The translations under genes and the position numbers were made by a program. A DNA stretch of 64,000 nt from Flavobacteriaceae bacterium (GTDB lineage: Bacteria > Bacteroidota > Bacteroidia > Flavobacteriales > Flavobacteriaceae), in contig JAQWSN010000014.1 of NCBI GenBank assembly GCA_029243165.1, positions 1 to 64,000 on the forward strand, in the 5' to 3' direction. Positions 1 through 6,833 of this stretch are shown here, piece after piece. The notes below the pieces were generated by a model. That model searched no databases. It worked only from the letters and a program-made list of their open reading frames with translations, and was not told the DNA's origin. Each line of letters starts with the position of its first letter. The first letter of the stretch is position 1.

Positions 1-126
1 GATTTACTTTGGGGGTGCCTTAAAATTTTTAGGAATTCAGAGTAAAAATTTGTGATATTACATTTATGAAAAACATGAACAGGCAGAACTTTATAGTCTA
101 TTTTTTTCTCATTGTTTTTCTATCTA

Positions 127-306
127 TTAAATTTTCAGGCCCTCATATACTAGCCAATGATGGGAATCAAGACCATTGTATTGTAGTCCACTCGCGTCTT
201 TTGCAGGATCTGTATTGGCAGAGCTGTATTGCACTATGTCACTTTTAAAACAAGAAAACATAATAAAGAGTAAAAAGAGTAAAAAGAGTAAAAATAATTT
301 TTTCAT
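127..306 (-). CDS. Candidate small lipoprotein (weak)
   Basis: This 60-residue frame starts with MKK and a very hydrophobic segment built from a repeated Leu-Phe-Leu unit. A Phe-Ser-Cys lipobox-like site (Cys about residue 19) and Lys/Ser/Asp residues follow, which is typical of Bacteroidota lipoproteins. The remaining 40 residues are polar and match nothing I recognise. The ATG at 306 is preferred to the GTG at 312. The signal-like leucine run is produced by an in-frame 9-bp tandem repeat, so the resemblance to a signal peptide may be accidental. A plus-strand frame overlaps it at 66-248. It may be a truncated remnant. Confidence 0.22.
   Translation of the reverse strand: MKKLFLLFLLFLLFIMFSCFKSDIVQYSSANTDPAKDASGLQYNGLDSHHWLVYEGLKI
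264..294. repeat. 9-bp tandem repeat, three copies
   Basis: The unit AAAAAGAGT occurs about three times in a row with exact 9-bp spacing (the GAG cores sit at 268, 277 and 286). On the minus strand each copy adds a Leu-Phe-Leu triplet to the putative signal peptide of the small lipoprotein frame, so copy changes would preserve the frame. Confidence 0.7.
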
Positions 307-698
307 TTTCACTTATTTATGTTGAAAGACCCGTGATAAAACTCGTTCCTACCAACCCTAATTGATCCATGCTCCAATCCCAAATTCTCTCTTTTTGACT
401 CTCGATTAAATTTTTGAACTTGGAAAAACTTTTCGTTAAAACTAAATGAAAAAAGTTCTGATATTAAAATGACATACTCTAATGTATGAAGGATAGATTG
501 CATATCAAATCTCAGCTCTCTTCTTGAATTGGAAACAAATGTTCTAAAGCTTATGACGTATCCCTACTTTTTCCAAACAAACACCCAAAAAAATATGGGA
601 ATCTCTGCCTTGATCAGACTAATGGATAAGGAGTACTTGGTATTATTTTTTTCAACAGGAATTCATTAAGCTTCAGCTTTGAAAGACCAATTAAAAAA

Positions 699-929
699 TT
701 ATTTTCCATTTTGCATGGGGTCCGTATCACTCATAGTCTTATTAAGGATAAAGTAAACTGGACAAAACTTGGTGAAAGGACTGATTATTTGTAAAACTCC
801 AACACCAATAGCAATGGAAAGAAAATTCAAATCCCCCGTCTGAATCGTTAATCCGACACTTACAAGATACAATAGTCCGCAAATAGCATCGTGTGCTCTA
901 ACTTTTTTAATGTTTTTAGCTGCATTCAT
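699..929 (-). CDS. DUF2892 (YgaP-like) membrane protein
   Basis: This 76-residue protein matches the DUF2892 / YgaP transmembrane family. It has an N-terminal KNIKKVRAHDAICGLLYL segment, then a second hydrophobic helix, and ends with the family's conserved CPVY motif just after it. In other bacteria this domain is often fused to or found beside rhodaneses, and its own function is not established. It would be a small two-helix inner-membrane protein. It stands alone on the minus strand, with no partner gene adjacent. The assignment rests on family pattern and length, both of which fit well. Confidence 0.75.
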   Translation of the reverse strand: MNAAKNIKKVRAHDAICGLLYLVSVGLTIQTGDLNFLSIAIGVGVLQIISPFTKFCPVYFILNKTMSDTDPMQNGK

Positions 930-1036
930 TTTAAATTGATTTATGATTTATACTTTTTCTAATATAGAAATATTAAAACGCAAAAAAAAAATATTTGCCA
1001 AAACCTACCAAGAGACTAGCCAAAAAACAGCCCCTT

Positions 1037-1183
1037 TTATTTTTTTAATTGAATCATGTTTAACATATCCAACTCCCAATTTGGAGTGCCTTTATCAGGT
1101 TAAGCTTCAATTCTAGAAAGTCTTTTTACAGTTTCATTCAACTTGGCTTGGTCTTTAATTTTGTATCTTAATAGTTTATTAAA
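1037..1183 (-). pseudogene. Relic of a HigA-like antitoxin N-terminus
   Basis: On the minus strand a protein-like reading runs from 1183 to 1037. It reads RYKIKDQAKLNETVKRLSRI, then EA, a TAA stop (1100-1102), then PDKGTPNWELDMLNMIQLKK and another stop. The spacing of K-R-L-x-x-I-x-A, GTP and E-L-D-x-L matches the N-terminal region of HigA-type antitoxins. No start codon, HTH part or toxin gene is present. The piece ends against the DUF819 gene start. I infer a decayed toxin-antitoxin remnant; the fragment is too short for certainty. Confidence 0.4.
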
Positions 1184-1190
1184 CTATTTT

Positions 1191-2327
1191 ATGTCGTTTG
1201 TATCAAATCCAATTTATGTCCTTGTGATGTTAAGTCTTATGGTTATTCTGTCTATTTATGCAGGAAAGACAAAGTTGGGGAAACAATTTGGAGCAGCATT
1301 ACTGGTCATTCTTTTTACAGCAGTGATAGCAAATCTAAAACTGATTCCCTCTGCCTCAAACAGTATTGGATTGTACAATGTAATATTCAAATACGTAGCT
1401 CCAATTTCCATCTTTTTCTTGTTGTTAAATATTAACCTTAATTCAATAAAAAAAGCAGGGTTACCAATGATTAGTTTATTCATTTTGGGTTCCTTGGCTA
1501 CTACTGTTGGAATACTCATTTCATGGGTAGTTTTTTCTCCCGAAACGGTATTGGGTAAAGATGCAAAGGTAATTGCGGGAATGTTAACAGGCACCTACAC
1601 GGGGGGAAGTGTCAACTTTAATGCTGTTGCTCTTGAGTATGGATTCCAAAAAAAGGGGGTGTTGTACGCCGGTACTATTGCCGTTGATAATGTAGTCACT
1701 GCATTGTGGATATTGGTTACCTTAATTTTGCCCATGTTGCTGTCTCGTGTATGGAAAAGTAAAATTACAGTTAGTGAAATCAAAAAAGATCAAGTAGCTT
1801 TTTCTGAGGAAGGAATAGATTTAACTTCCTTAGCATGGCTTACTTTTCTGGGGGTTACTTCTTTTTACCTTTCTGAAATTCTAGCTGACTATTTACCTCA
1901 AATTCCTTCTATTCTGATACTAACTACTCTGGGAATCGGATTGGCTCAAACCAAGTTTGTTGCCAATTTAAAGGGAAGTCATCACTTAGGACTGTTTTTA
2001 GTGTATCTTTTTCTGGCGGTTATTGGAGCATACTGTGAATTAAATGCCGTTTACCAACTTAAAGAAATTGGAATTACACTTTTACTATTTACCAGTTTGG
2101 CCGTGTTGCTTCACGGAATTCTCACAATATTCTTGGGCGGTCTGCTTTACCGTGATTGGCAAATGATTGCCATAGTAAGTCAGGCAAATGTGGGAGGTGG
2201 GACCTCTGCCATTGCTTTAGCGGAAACTTTTGATCGTAAAGAGTTAATTTTACCTGCCATACTGGTAGGAAGCTTAGGCAATGCACTTGGAACTTATTTA
2301 GGGTTTTTTGTCGTTTACCTCTTGTAA
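1191..2327 (+). CDS. DUF819 family membrane permease
   Basis: This hydrophobic protein of 378 residues belongs to the DUF819 (YjcL-like) family of putative transporters. It has about ten membrane segments and conserved family stretches: a lipid-facing NINLNSIKKAG, the GTYTGGSVNFNAVAL loop, the AVDNVVTALWILV helix and a late NVGGGTSA repeat of the first glycine loop. The two glycine-rich loops suggest an inverted-repeat carrier fold. The frame is open back to a TTG at 1143, but that start overlaps the antitoxin relic and lacks family similarity, so ATG 1191 is chosen. The substrate is unknown. The gene is monocistronic, with the next gene 169 bp downstream. Confidence 0.8.
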   Translation: MSFVSNPIYVLVMLSLMVILSIYAGKTKLGKQFGAALLVILFTAVIANLKLIPSASNSIGLYNVIFKYVAPISIFFLLLNINLNSIKKAGLPMISLFILGSLATTVGILISWVVFSPETVLGKDAKVIAGMLTGTYTGGSVNFNAVALEYGFQKKGVLYAGTIAVDNVVTALWILVTLILPMLLSRVWKSKITVSEIKKDQVAFSEEGIDLTSLAWLTFLGVTSFYLSEILADYLPQIPSILILTTLGIGLAQTKFVANLKGSHHLGLFLVYLFLAVIGAYCELNAVYQLKEIGITLLLFTSLAVLLHGILTIFLGGLLYRDWQMIAIVSQANVGGGTSAIALAETFDRKELILPAILVGSLGNALGTYLGFFVVYLL

Positions 2328-2462
2328 AATTTAAAATATCCATTTTCAATTGGTTTTGATTGAAAATAACTCTAATGTGCTGAAATGTAGTATGCTATTA
2401 AACTGAACCTTTTCTATTTTTTCATCCCATGTTGACTGTAAGCAAACAAAAACTCTAAAACC

Positions 2463-2470
2463 TAAATTTG
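2463..2470 (+). promoter_or_regulatory. Bacteroidota -7 element for the amidohydrolase gene
   Basis: TAAATTTG matches the Bacteroidota -7 consensus TAnnTTTG and lies 26 bp before the ATG at 2497. No TTG at the expected 19-21 bp spacing is seen upstream, so the call rests on the -7 box alone. Confidence 0.4.
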
Positions 2471-2496
2471 TATATTAATAAAATTTAAAACACTAG

Positions 2497-3933
2497 ATGA
2501 AAAGAATCATAATACTCATAACGCTCTTTACCACGATTTTTTCTTGCAAGAAGGAAGGTGTATTTTTTGATAACGCCTTTGTAATTGAAGACATCAATTT
2601 AATTGACCCTATTGATGGATTAAAAGAAAACAGATCTGTAGTTATTCGTGGAAATAAAATCATAAAAACGTTTAAAACTAACGAGGTTGAAATTTCTTCA
2701 GAAAACAAAATTTACCCTGGAAAAGGAAAGTTTTTAATTCCTGGTCTATGGGACTTTCACGTTCACTTTTCTTTTGAAAGAAACTTTGCTGAGGCAATGC
2801 CTAATCTGTTTTTAGCTCACGGTATCACCAGTGTTCGAGATACCGGAGGTGAAATTGATTTTGTCAATCCCTACAAGAAAACTGCTCTTGAACATCCCAA
2901 AACTAAAAGCAGAGTGAAAATTGCAGGTCCTCTTATTGATGGAAAATACAATGTTTATGATGGAAGCAGTCCCTATTTCCCCGTACTCTCTATTCAAAAT
3001 AAAGATGTGAGCCAATTGGAAAAAAATGTAGCTTATCTAGTAGAACAAAAGGTTGATTTTCTCAAGGCCTATGAGATGTTAAGTCCAGAACAATTCAAGA
3101 CTTTGGCTCAAATCGCTAAAAAAAATAATCTAAAACTAACCGGTCACGTACCACTAAGTATGAATGTAATTGAGGCCTCTAATTTGGGATTAAGCAGCAT
3201 TGAACACCTAAGAAATATTGAACTTTCAATGACCAATCAATCTGATGCTCTTTTTGAAGAGCGAAGAGAACTTCTAAAAAATAAAAACCAAATTAAAGGT
3301 TCTGCCCTGAGATCAATGCTTCACAAGAAGCAGCGTATGAAATCCGTTTACGATTTAGACTCTACAAAAATCAATCAAGTAGTTGATGTATTGGCTAAAA
3401 ATAATACTTGGCAAATCCCCACGCTTGCACTGTACATCAACTTTGCCTTCAAAAAATTTAAAACTCCAGAATATTTATCCTTGCTGGATGTTCTCCCAAA
3501 GTCAAAAAAAGAAGAGTGGATTGAAAAAATAAACGCGTCCGACGCGTCCGTAGATCAACAAACCATAGATTACACTGCTTGGTCTTCGGGTATGGTCAAT
3601 TACATGCACAAGAAAGGGATTCCATTCTTAGCTGGAACCGATACCCCTATTGGTTTTCTGGTCCCAGGACTCAGTTTGCATCATGAACTTGAGGAATTGA
3701 AAAAATCTGGTTTGTCCGAATTAGAAATTCTTCAAACAGCCACTATCAATCCCGCAAAATATTTTGATCTCCAAGACTCACTAGGCAGAATCAAATCAAA
3801 TTATGTCGCTGATTTAATTATCCTTGATAAAAACCCATTGCAAGACATTGCAAATACAAAATCGATTAGAGCAGTGATTAAAGATGGAAATTACATGAAC
3901 CGATCGTATTTAGATTCTTTATTAAAACAATAA
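2497..3933 (+). CDS. Amidohydrolase-family lipoprotein
   Basis: This 478-residue protein has an N-terminal lipoprotein signal (TTIFSC, Cys17, followed by Lys-Lys-Glu). A metal-dependent TIM-barrel amidohydrolase domain of the imidazolonepropionase/Xaa-Pro dipeptidase-like subgroup follows. Visible catalytic elements are the DFHVHF motif (His88, His90), a likely bridging Lys190 in FLKAYE, His217 in TGHVP, His237 in SIEHL and Asp382 in AGTDTP. The C-terminal NPLQD / AVIKDG segment completes the composite beta domain. It is expected to act at the cell surface or periplasm on a cyclic amide, peptide or related substrate that cannot be named. A 9-bp GC-rich duplication lies inside the gene at 3533-3550. 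Confidence 0.8.
   Translation: MKRIIILITLFTTIFSCKKEGVFFDNAFVIEDINLIDPIDGLKENRSVVIRGNKIIKTFKTNEVEISSENKIYPGKGKFLIPGLWDFHVHFSFERNFAEAMPNLFLAHGITSVRDTGGEIDFVNPYKKTALEHPKTKSRVKIAGPLIDGKYNVYDGSSPYFPVLSIQNKDVSQLEKNVAYLVEQKVDFLKAYEMLSPEQFKTLAQIAKKNNLKLTGHVPLSMNVIEASNLGLSSIEHLRNIELSMTNQSDALFEERRELLKNKNQIKGSALRSMLHKKQRMKSVYDLDSTKINQVVDVLAKNNTWQIPTLALYINFAFKKFKTPEYLSLLDVLPKSKKEEWIEKINASDASVDQQTIDYTAWSSGMVNYMHKKGIPFLAGTDTPIGFLVPGLSLHHELEELKKSGLSELEILQTATINPAKYFDLQDSLGRIKSNYVADLIILDKNPLQDIANTKSIRAVIKDGNYMNRSYLDSLLKQ
3533..3550 (+). repeat. Perfect 9-bp tandem duplication inside a gene
   Basis: ACGCGTCCG occurs twice in direct succession (3533-3541 and 3542-3550). It is strikingly GC- and CpG-rich compared with its AT-rich surroundings. 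It keeps the frame and inserts a repeated Asp/Asn-Ala-Ser into the amidohydrolase near residues 347-352. Confidence 0.85.
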
Positions 3934-3954
3934 AAAAAACAGTTTTTTTTAAAA

Positions 3955-4020
3955 ATCCAAAATCAACCAAAAAAGATAAAAATTGGTCGAAAAAAGATCA
4001 AATTGAGCCAAAAAGGGCTA
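3955..4020 (+). repeat. 21-bp imperfect tandem repeats before the GH13 gene
   Basis: Three 21-bp units lie end to end at 3955-3975, 3976-3996 and 3997-4017, with a partial fourth running into the next gene's start. Each begins with AT or ATC, has a central TTGR/CAACC-like block and ends in a run of A followed by G. They fill the spacer between the amidohydrolase and the GH13 gene. The repeat may be a drifted duplication or a protein-binding array. Confidence 0.5.
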
Positions 4021-4033
4021 AAAAAGTGTGAAA

Positions 4034-5695
4034 ATGACTCAAAAATGGTGGAAAGAACAAGTTGTTTATCAAATTTATCCTCGGTCTTTCTACGATGCTA
4101 ACGGAGATGGAATTGGAGACCTAAAAGGAATTCTGTTAAAATTAGATTACCTCCAATTATTGGGAATAGATACCCTGTGGCTTTCCCCACACTTTGATTC
4201 ACCAAACGACGACAACGGATACGACATCCGAGACTACAAAAAAGTAATGGAAGAGTTTGGGACTATGGAGGACTTTGACCTACTACTGGAAACCTGTCAC
4301 AAAAAAAATATCAAACTCGTGATTGATTTAGTCATAAATCACACTAGTGATGAACACGCATGGTTCACTCAAAGTCGTACTTCAAAAAACAACCCGTATC
4401 GAGATTATTACATTTGGAAAGAAAGCAAAGATGGCCACCCACCCACCAATTGGACTTCTTTTTTTGGAGGATCTGCTTGGGAAAAAACAACTGAAACAAA
4501 TGAATATTACCTTCATTATTTTTCAAAAAAACAACCCGATCTAAATTGGGAAAATAAAAAGGTTAGGGATGAAGTTTACGCCCTAATGCACTATTGGTTA
4601 AAGAAAGGGATCGACGGATTTAGAATGGACGTGATTTCATTCATATCAAAAGATCAACACTTTTTAGACTTAACTTCAGAAGAGTTAAACGCACCAGAAA
4701 ACACCTATGCGAAGGGGCCTAAGCTAGATCTCTATCTGAAAGAGATGCATCAAAAGGTTTTGTCTAAATACGATATTTTCTCTGTTGGGGAAGCCTTTGG
4801 AATCAGTAGAGAAGCCATGCTAAGAATCAGTGATGAAACAGCCCGAGAACTGGATCTTGTTTTTTTATTTGACATTATCCGCATAGGAAGAGACGATTGG
4901 ATTCAAAACGAATGGACATTACCTCAACTGAAAAAATTATTTACACTTCAGTCAACTACCGATCCACATCATTGGCCTACCGTCTTTCTGAACAATCACG
5001 ACAACCCAAGAAGTGTATGTAAATATGGAAATCACAAGGAATACAGAGTCAAATCTGCTAAACTTTTAGCTCTTTTAACCTTGTCACAAAAAGGAACTCC
5101 TTTTTTGTACCAAGGTGAGGAAATTGGAATGACCAATTACCCTTTTGAGAATTTAGATGAATTTGACGATCTACAGGTTAAAGGGAGCCTCCCAAAAGTT
5201 TTGAAAAATAAAATCTCTAAAGAAATCTATCTGGAGCATCTAAATCAATCCTCAAGAGACCATTCACGAACAGTGATGCAATGGAATGCAAAATCCAATG
5301 GTGGATTTAGTAAAAGCCCAATGTCTTGGTTTTTGATCAATCCAAATTACCGCAAAATCAATGTCGAGAATGCGATAAATGATTCGGACTCTATTTTTCA
5401 TTTCTACAGAAAACTTATTGCAATTAGAAGACAATCAAAGGATTTAATCTATGCGGATTACAAAGACTTAGATCCAGACCACACTCAGGTTTTTTGCTAC
5501 GAAAGAGTTGGACTTAAACAAACTTATTTGGTTATCTTGAACGTTTCAAACGATGCTACAAATTATAAAATTCCCATGCCCTTTTCTAAAAGCAGCTTAA
5601 TCCTATCGAATAATTTGAAAACAAGCGATACTTTGAAAACCAATGCTATTGAACTAGAACCTTGGGATGCGTTAATATTTAAAATAATAAAATGA
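4034..5695 (+). CDS. GH13 alpha-glucosidase / oligo-1,6-glucosidase type
   Basis: This is a complete glycoside hydrolase family 13 enzyme of 553 residues that resembles oligo-1,6-glucosidases and alpha-glucosidases. It has the early VVYQIYPRSF and NGDGIGDL motifs, region I INHTSDEH, region II GFRMDVI with the nucleophile Asp at about 199, region III VGEAFG with the acid/base Glu at about 253, and region IV FLNNHDNPR with the transition-state Asp at about 324. There is no signal peptide, so it acts in the cytoplasm on an imported alpha-linked glycoside. GTG 4028 is an alternative start two codons upstream. Its stop overlaps the start of the flavin monooxygenase gene by 4 bp (ATGA), which implies translational coupling. 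The substrate is open: malto/isomalto-oligosaccharide by family, but an alpha-sulfoquinovoside is possible from context. Confidence 0.93.
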   Translation: MTQKWWKEQVVYQIYPRSFYDANGDGIGDLKGILLKLDYLQLLGIDTLWLSPHFDSPNDDNGYDIRDYKKVMEEFGTMEDFDLLLETCHKKNIKLVIDLVINHTSDEHAWFTQSRTSKNNPYRDYYIWKESKDGHPPTNWTSFFGGSAWEKTTETNEYYLHYFSKKQPDLNWENKKVRDEVYALMHYWLKKGIDGFRMDVISFISKDQHFLDLTSEELNAPENTYAKGPKLDLYLKEMHQKVLSKYDIFSVGEAFGISREAMLRISDETARELDLVFLFDIIRIGRDDWIQNEWTLPQLKKLFTLQSTTDPHHWPTVFLNNHDNPRSVCKYGNHKEYRVKSAKLLALLTLSQKGTPFLYQGEEIGMTNYPFENLDEFDDLQVKGSLPKVLKNKISKEIYLEHLNQSSRDHSRTVMQWNAKSNGGFSKSPMSWFLINPNYRKINVENAINDSDSIFHFYRKLIAIRRQSKDLIYADYKDLDPDHTQVFCYERVGLKQTYLVILNVSNDATNYKIPMPFSKSSLILSNNLKTSDTLKTNAIELEPWDALIFKIIK

Positions 5696-6828
5696 ATAGA
5701 AACATCGATGGTGCAGAAATCTCATGGTTTGCTCCAATCTGTGACGGTGATGATCAGTTTCTAGGAGCTCGAGATCCTGAATTTAAAAGCAGTTGGGAAA
5801 ACACTTCACAGATTGTAAAAACCGCAGATAAATTGGGCTACTCTAATGTTTTGTGTCCCTCATCATATCAAGTTGGACAAGATCCATTGGCTTTTATTTC
5901 TGCCATGGCTCCAATAACTGAAAAAATTAATTTTTTAGCCGCTATTAGGTGTGGCGAGATTCATCCTCCCATGTTAGCAAGAACACTGGCAACCTTGGAT
6001 CACATATTAAAAGGCAGATTGACCATCAATATCATTTCATCTGATTTACCCGGTACCGAGCTAGCCTCCTCCGAGCGTTATGCAAGATCCAGAGAAGTCA
6101 TTCAGATTTTAAAGCAAGCCTGGACTAAAGATGAAATCGATTTTAAAGGAAAATTTTATGATTTAAACCTATCCTCAAGGCCCGTAAAATCCTACCAGCA
6201 AAACGGTGGACCCTTACTGTATTTTGGAGGGTACTCTCCTGCAGGAGTTGAATTGTGTGCTGAATTTTGTGATGTATATTTAATGTGGCCCGATACACAA
6301 GAAAAGTTACAAGGATTAATATCAACCATGCGTTCCAAAGCTGCAAACTACAATCGTACTGTCCAATTTGGACTCAGAGTACACGTCATTGTAAGAGAAA
6401 CCGAACAAGAGGCTAAGGCTTATGCCAATTCATTACTCTCAAAACTGGATCTGGAATTGGGAGAAAACATAAAAAATAGAGCCCAAGATTCAAAATCTCT
6501 TGGAGTATCGATGCAATCCAATTTAAGAGATGCTTCAGATGAAAATTATTACGCAGAACCCTACTTATGGACGGGTATCGGATTGGCCAGATCAGGTTGT
6601 GGAGCAGCCATAGTTGGAAATCCCGATCAAGTTTACAACAAATTGAAAAGTTATATGGAAATGGGAATTCATGCTTTTATCTTATCAGGATACCCTCACC
6701 AACAAGAGTGTGAATTGTTTGCAAAATATGTCTTACCAAGATTAAAAAACATCCATTTACCAGAAGTTTTGGGAAGGGTTCCAAAAACAATTCCAAATAC
6801 ACCGCTAGGGAATGGTTCTAGAGCTTAA
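5692..6828 (+). CDS. FMNH2-dependent sulfonate monooxygenase (SsuD/SmoC-type)
   Basis: This 378-residue luciferase-like monooxygenase aligns along most of its length with the alkanesulfonate monooxygenase SsuD. Residues equivalent to the E. coli SsuD active site are present at a constant +3 offset: Trp199 (LMWPDT), Arg229 and His231 (FGLRVHVIVRE), Arg300 (GLARSGCG), and Tyr334 and His336 (SGYPH). This set is shared by SsuD and the sulfoquinovose monooxygenase SmoC, so oxidative cleavage of a C-S bond is likely. The gene lies between a glycosidase and a sugar-type symporter rather than beside ssuABC, which favours a sulfonated sugar. The required NAD(P)H:FMN reductase is not in the window. Other LLM-class reactions cannot be excluded. 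Confidence 0.82.
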   Translation: MNRNIDGAEISWFAPICDGDDQFLGARDPEFKSSWENTSQIVKTADKLGYSNVLCPSSYQVGQDPLAFISAMAPITEKINFLAAIRCGEIHPPMLARTLATLDHILKGRLTINIISSDLPGTELASSERYARSREVIQILKQAWTKDEIDFKGKFYDLNLSSRPVKSYQQNGGPLLYFGGYSPAGVELCAEFCDVYLMWPDTQEKLQGLISTMRSKAANYNRTVQFGLRVHVIVRETEQEAKAYANSLLSKLDLELGENIKNRAQDSKSLGVSMQSNLRDASDENYYAEPYLWTGIGLARSGCGAAIVGNPDQVYNKLKSYMEMGIHAFILSGYPHQQECELFAKYVLPRLKNIHLPEVLGRVPKTIPNTPLGNGSRA

Positions 6829-6833
6829 AACAG

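Larger units (their letters stand above)
1..698. other. Gene-poor stretch without a convincing gene
   Basis: I see no confident gene here. Two short reading frames overlap on opposite strands near 66-306, one of which is listed separately as a weak lipoprotein candidate. A 38-codon plus-strand frame at about 553-669 and a minus-strand frame at 309-503 have no recognisable features. The sequence is strongly AT-rich and includes a 9-bp tandem repeat at 264-294. The stretch could be decayed accessory DNA, like the antitoxin relic just downstream, but that is inference. Confidence 0.5.

Noticed and set aside
66-248. A 60-codon plus-strand frame with a signal-like N-terminus
   Set aside because: It overlaps the opposite-strand lipoprotein candidate, its C-terminal half is compositionally odd (many Cys, His and Trp without pattern), and no family or promoter supports it.
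309-503. Minus-strand frame of 64 codons in the gene-poor left end
   Set aside because: It has no signal, domain or promoter and looks like chance open frame in AT-rich DNA.
2343-2366. TTTTCAAT / ATTGAAAA hairpin after the DUF819 gene
   Set aside because: The stem is AT-only and no T run follows, so it is not a convincing terminator.
3936-3951. A-run and T-run around CAG after the amidohydrolase gene
   Set aside because: A stem made only of A-T pairs is too weak to call an intrinsic terminator.
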